Shown piece after piece: positions 60,428 to 64,000 of a DNA stretch of 64,000 bases. The notes beneath the pieces are model-generated. The model saw only the letters and a list, made by a program, of their open reading frames with translations. It did no database searches and had not been told where the DNA came from. The first letter of the stretch is position 1, and each line of letters begins with the position of its first letter. The position numbers were made by a program, and so were the translations under genes. This stretch comes from Larkinella arboricola (GTDB taxonomy: Bacteria; Bacteroidota; Bacteroidia; Cytophagales; Spirosomataceae): positions 1,302,001 to 1,366,000 of the forward strand of contig NZ_QLMC01000001.1 of NCBI RefSeq assembly GCF_003259745.1, in the 5' to 3' direction.

Positions 60428-61861
60428 TCAGGCTAACAACTCCATGACTGCTTTACCTTTTCCGTCCGGTGTCGTGTAAAAAGGCCGCTTTTCGATTTCA
60501 TACTGTGTGTCTTCCGGAATGCCCAGCGCGTGGTAAATTGTTTGGTGAATACCATCGATTTTGACGGGGTTTTCGATGGTTTTGCAAGGGCGCTCGTCGG
60601 CGGTTTTTCCGTACACAAACCCTTTTTTTATCCCTCCGCCAAACATCAGCAGCGAACTGCCGTCGGTGAAGTGCCGGTGCATGCCATAGAACTTCATGTC
60701 GGATAGAATATCGGGTTGGTTAACCTGCTCCTTCACCTTCTCGCCCGGACGGCCTTCCACCATCATATCCCGGCTGAATTCGCTCGCCAGAATAATCATG
60801 GTGCGGTCCAGGTGACCAGTTTTGTCCAGATCTTTTACCAGCTGGGCCACCGGTCCGTCGATCAGTTTCTTCATATCGACCAGACGCGTATGCCCATTTT
60901 CGTGCGTATCCCAGCCCTTGAACGGTTCATATTCCGTGGTGACGCTGATAAACCGTGCGCCCTGCTCGGTCAGTCGGCGGGCCAGCAAGCAGCCCAGCCC
61001 GAAGCGGCCGGTGTTGTAGATGTCGTAGCTTTCCTTCGGCTCCGTGCTCAGGTCAAAGGCCTTGGCTTCCGGCGAATTGAGCAGCATATACGCCTGTTCC
61101 ATCGAGCGTTTGAGCGATTCTTTCTGGTAATCGCTGCCGAATTCGCCAAACGGGCTGTTGCTGATCAGGTCGTTGTATAACTGGTTCCGGCGCTCAAACC
61201 GTTTGGCATCCATCCCGACCGGTGGCCGAACGCTCTCGAGACCCTGGCTGGGGTCCGGAATAAAGAACGGACCGAACTCATTGCCCAGAAAACCGGCGGT
61301 ATGGAACGCCTTCAGTTCTTCGGCCTCGCCGACCGTAAACCGCTGGCCGATGTCAATGAAAGCCGGAATAACCGGGTTTTTAGGACCGAGTTCCTTGGCA
61401 ATCCAGGAGCCGATGTGCGGAGCCGCTACGGTTTGGGGAGGTTCGTAGCAGGTGTGCCAGTGGTACTGGTGACGTGAGTGCAGAATGTGCCCCAGGTCGG
61501 CTGAGACATAGGAGCGAATGAGCGTGCCTTTGTCCATCACCTTTCCGATGGATTCGAGGCCCTCCGAGAAGTTAATTCCGTCCAGCACCGTCGGCACCGG
61601 TTTGAAGGTGCTCAGAACACGGTTGCCTTCCATGTCCTTTTCGTAGGGCGTGTATCGCTTCGGATCAAAGGTTTCGGTATGAGCCATGCCACCGGCCATC
61701 CAGAGCAGAATCACCGTGTCGGCGGTTCCGTTGGTCTGACCGATTTTCTTGGTTTTACAGCCTGACAGAAGGCTCGCCATCGGCGCACCGGCTGCCATAG
61801 CGGCCAGCGTCGCTGCGCTGGTGCGCTGCAAAAATTCCCGTCTGTTCCACCTCATTTTCAT
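60428..61861 (-). CDS. DUF1501 family protein, Tat-exported lipoprotein (copy C)
   Basis: The 477-residue protein has a Tat motif NRREFL (6-11) and a lipobox LLSGC (Cys35), so it is a Tat-dependent lipoprotein, unlike copies A and B. The DUF1501 core is recognisable (DTVILLWMAGGMAHTETFDPK; MIILASEFSRDM; LLMFGGGIKKGFVYG). It is only distantly similar to the other two. It follows a PSD1-type gene by 21 bases, keeping the PSD1-DUF1501 pairing. Function is unknown. Confidence 0.9.
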   Translation of the reverse strand: MKMRWNRREFLQRTSAATLAAMAAGAPMASLLSGCKTKKIGQTNGTADTVILLWMAGGMAHTETFDPKRYTPYEKDMEGNRVLSTFKPVPTVLDGINFSEGLESIGKVMDKGTLIRSYVSADLGHILHSRHQYHWHTCYEPPQTVAAPHIGSWIAKELGPKNPVIPAFIDIGQRFTVGEAEELKAFHTAGFLGNEFGPFFIPDPSQGLESVRPPVGMDAKRFERRNQLYNDLISNSPFGEFGSDYQKESLKRSMEQAYMLLNSPEAKAFDLSTEPKESYDIYNTGRFGLGCLLARRLTEQGARFISVTTEYEPFKGWDTHENGHTRLVDMKKLIDGPVAQLVKDLDKTGHLDRTMIILASEFSRDMMVEGRPGEKVKEQVNQPDILSDMKFYGMHRHFTDGSSLLMFGGGIKKGFVYGKTADERPCKTIENPVKIDGIHQTIYHALGIPEDTQYEIEKRPFYTTPDGKGKAVMELLA

Positions 61862-61882
61862 ATCGCTATTCGTCTTGGTATT

Positions 61883-64000
61883 CTAATTGATTAATTGAAA
61901 TTCAGGGTGCAGGCTGATGGCCCACACCAGGTCCTGAATGCCTTCCACGTTCGGGGTCTTGCCCACAATCTTCTCGGCTACGGCCAGTTCTTTGGGTTGT
62001 GGTGCCCGGCCCAGCGCATTCCAGTAGAGTTGATTCACCAACCGGTCCGACGTTGGGTATTTGGCTTTCCAGCGTTCGGCACCCTGTTTCAGGGCTGCGT
62101 TGAACTTGGCTCCGTTGGTCAGTTCGAGTGCCTGCAACAGGTTGGCCTGCGAAGTCCGGCTGGTGCTGACGGTTTCGCGGTTCGGGCGACCCAGGGCTGT
62201 CAGGAACGGATCGTTTTTCACCAGCGAAGCCCGTGGGAACGGTATTTCCTGCTTGATGTTTTCCGGAAGCCGTTTTTCGGCCAGCGCCGAGTCGCCGTAA
62301 ACCGGATTGAACGCCAGACTAACGGCATCGGCAAATTGCTCCGCCGACATCCGCCGACGCACCATGCCCTCAAACACGAAGGTGGGGGCCGTCAGCAAAG
62401 CCGGGTCTTTCACGCTGATGGACGGTAACTGATACGTTTTAGACGTCAGGATGTTGGCCATCAGTTTTTTAATATCGTAGCCGTTGGCGGCAAAATCAGC
62501 GGCCAGCCAGTCGAGCAGGTCCTGACTCCAGGGCGCGTTATCCATCATATCCACCGGTTCGACCAGCCCCCGGCCCATCAACTGCGCCCAAACCCGGTTG
62601 ACCAGCGTGCGGTAAAGCCGCCCGTCTTTCGGTTGGGTCATAAACTCGGCCAGTTCGCGGAGCCGTTCCGCCGTGGGCGCTTCGCCGTTGATGGTTCCGA
62701 GTTCTTTAAACAGAATGGCTCGTCCGGCTATCTTGCCGGTCGGTTTGTCGCAGCGGTGAATTTCCAGCGTGGTGTCGGAAAAGACGTTGGCAAAGGCGTA
62801 GGCATCGGCCAGTTTCCAGTCGCTGATAAAGCTGTCGTGGCAGGACGCACACTTCAGATTCAGGCCCAGAAACACCTGCGCCACGTTTTGGGCCGCCTGC
62901 ATTTCCGTACTCTGGCTTGAGTTGATGGTTCCGCGCCATTTAATGCCTTTGATAAACCCTTCCGACTCTTTGGTTGGGCTGATTAGTTCCTTGACAAAAA
63001 GGTTGTACGGTTTATTGTTCTTCAGTGATGCATACAGCCATTTCGTAATATCGAAGCGGCCCCCGGTAATATAGCCTGTTCCGGAGTAGTCATTCCGCAG
63101 GGCGTCGTTCCAGAAGGTAAGCCAGTGTTGCGCGTAGGCGTCGTTCTGGTTGAGCAGTTCGGTCACCAGCAACTCGCGTTTGTTGGGCCGCGGGTCCGCC
63201 GTGAAAGACTGAATTTTTTCGGGCGTCGGCAGTAACCCGATCACATCCAGATACACCCGGCGCAGGTAGGTCCGGTCGTCGACCGGCGCTTTCCAGGTAA
63301 GTTTGTGCTGCTGAAAATAGGCGTTTACAAACCGGTCGATGGGGTTGGTCAGATCGCCGGTTGCTGCGGGAACGGCGGGCATCCGGGGTTCCAGGGCTGC
63401 CACACGGTAAATGCTTTTCTGTGCCCCGCTGGGCCAGGGAGCGCCCTGTTTGATCCAGAATTCGAGCACGGCAATTTCTTTGTCGGTGAGCCGTTTGCCT
63501 TTGGTCGGCATGGCGTCGTCGTGACCGGCGGGCAGTTTTACCCGGCGAATCATATCACTGTCTTCCGGGTGGCCTGCTTTCAGAATCGGACCGTTTTCGC
63601 CCCCCTTCATGAGCAGTTCTTTGGTATCAAGCCGCAGTTCCCCTTTCATTTTGGTGGCACTGTGGCAACTGTAGCAGTTGTGGGCCAGAATCGAACGAAC
63701 TTCCAGGTTGAGGTCCTCAATCTGTTTGGCGTCAAGCGGCTGGCTGCTGGTATTGCTGATAAAAGCAAGGTTGGGATCGGTGGTCGTGGGCGATTGTTTC
63801 TCGTTTCCGAAAGGCAACACACTTGTGAGATAGTCTTCGCCGTGAGTCAGGAGTGCCCCGTAGTGACCCGCAATGGTCACCCCGAAAACCGTTAAAAACA
63901 GCAGGCTACGGTATAAGACTAACCGCCTGGTTTGTACTGCAAAAACCGTGAGAAGAGCCAGCGCCATTGTGGCCAGACCCGACCACTGGTGAATGGTGAC
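61883..64000 (-). CDS. Membrane cytochrome fused to DUF1549/DUF1553, 5' end outside the window
   Basis: The frame is open to the window edge: 11 further codons upstream of the ATG at 63967 (ending HQWSGLAT) match the membrane domain of 37086-39263, so the true start lies beyond 64000. Visible parts are membrane helices with HQW and GHYGALLTHGED (conserved histidines), a cytochrome c domain with CYSCH, DUF1549 with LRRVYLDVIGLLPTPE and a second motif CASCHDSFISDW, and DUF1553 (RTLVNRVWAQLMGRGLVEP onward). It joins in one chain the two proteins that are separate in the region-4 cassette. It precedes DUF1501 copy C by 21 bases. Confidence 0.88.
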   Translation of the reverse strand, partial: VTIHQWSGLATMALALLTVFAVQTRRLVLYRSLLFLTVFGVTIAGHYGALLTHGEDYLTSVLPFGNEKQSPTTTDPNLAFISNTSSQPLDAKQIEDLNLEVRSILAHNCYSCHSATKMKGELRLDTKELLMKGGENGPILKAGHPEDSDMIRRVKLPAGHDDAMPTKGKRLTDKEIAVLEFWIKQGAPWPSGAQKSIYRVAALEPRMPAVPAATGDLTNPIDRFVNAYFQQHKLTWKAPVDDRTYLRRVYLDVIGLLPTPEKIQSFTADPRPNKRELLVTELLNQNDAYAQHWLTFWNDALRNDYSGTGYITGGRFDITKWLYASLKNNKPYNLFVKELISPTKESEGFIKGIKWRGTINSSQSTEMQAAQNVAQVFLGLNLKCASCHDSFISDWKLADAYAFANVFSDTTLEIHRCDKPTGKIAGRAILFKELGTINGEAPTAERLRELAEFMTQPKDGRLYRTLVNRVWAQLMGRGLVEPVDMMDNAPWSQDLLDWLAADFAANGYDIKKLMANILTSKTYQLPSISVKDPALLTAPTFVFEGMVRRRMSAEQFADAVSLAFNPVYGDSALAEKRLPENIKQEIPFPRASLVKNDPFLTALGRPNRETVSTSRTSQANLLQALELTNGAKFNAALKQGAERWKAKYPTSDRLVNQLYWNALGRAPQPKELAVAEKIVGKTPNVEGIQDLVWAISLHPEFQLIN

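Overview
The window comes from a Bacteroidota genome, most likely order Cytophagales (Spirosoma/Larkinella/Dyadobacter-like). Evidence: three SusC/SusD pairs, gliding protein GldE, an ECF sigma/FecR/STN-SusC signalling set, Bacteroidota-type -7 promoter boxes (TAnnTTTG), little Shine-Dalgarno signal, and a tiny COX24-like basic protein typical of the phylum. The genus is inference. I see no rRNA, tRNA, CRISPR array or insertion sequence.

Region 1 (1-9134) is housekeeping: on the minus strand mutY, ssb, gldE and a PrsW-like membrane protein cut by the window edge; on the plus strand HU, a TPR protein, the 29-residue basic protein and RNase G; then a YdeI-like protein, an SDR oxidoreductase and a TetR repressor with two identical 18-bp palindromic operators. 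Region 2 (9174-14758) has an M16 peptidase, a 576-bp gap with a candidate small RNA, RhaT, a small membrane protein and a second TetR. Region 3 (14769-23107) has SusC-SusD-phosphodiesterase facing a GDPD fused to a propeller-like domain, which looks like a phosphodiester-scavenging locus.

Region 4 (23108-43075), all on the minus strand, is the most unusual part. Two copies of a cassette made of a c-type cytochrome DUF1549/DUF1553 lipoprotein (PSD1) and a Tat-exported DUF1501 protein flank an ECF sigma, FecR, STN-SusC and SusD set. One copy keeps a membrane cytochrome/LRR gene; the other keeps only its last 14 codons as a fossil. A third PSD1 gene with an inserted CBM-like domain ends the region.

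Region 5 (43196-55001) is a sugar catabolic block: a ribose-type ABC importer, a Gfo/Idh/MocA dehydrogenase, a TIM-barrel isomerase, a phosphomannose-isomerase-like cupin, a DUF4432 epimerase, a DUF1080 (3-keto-glycoside hydrolase family) protein and a large PVC-type cytochrome c/propeller protein. Region 6 (55289-64000) has SusD and SusC, then a DUF1501 gene and a gene cut by the window edge in which the membrane cytochrome domain is fused directly to DUF1549/DUF1553.

Taken together, regions 4-6 suggest outer-membrane glycan uptake (SusCD) coupled to periplasmic heme-dependent chemistry (PSD1, DUF1501, membrane cytochrome) and then to sugar oxidation, isomerisation and import. The enzymatic role of DUF1501/DUF1549/DUF1553 proteins is not established to my knowledge, so this coupling is inference from gene order, fusion and domain content.
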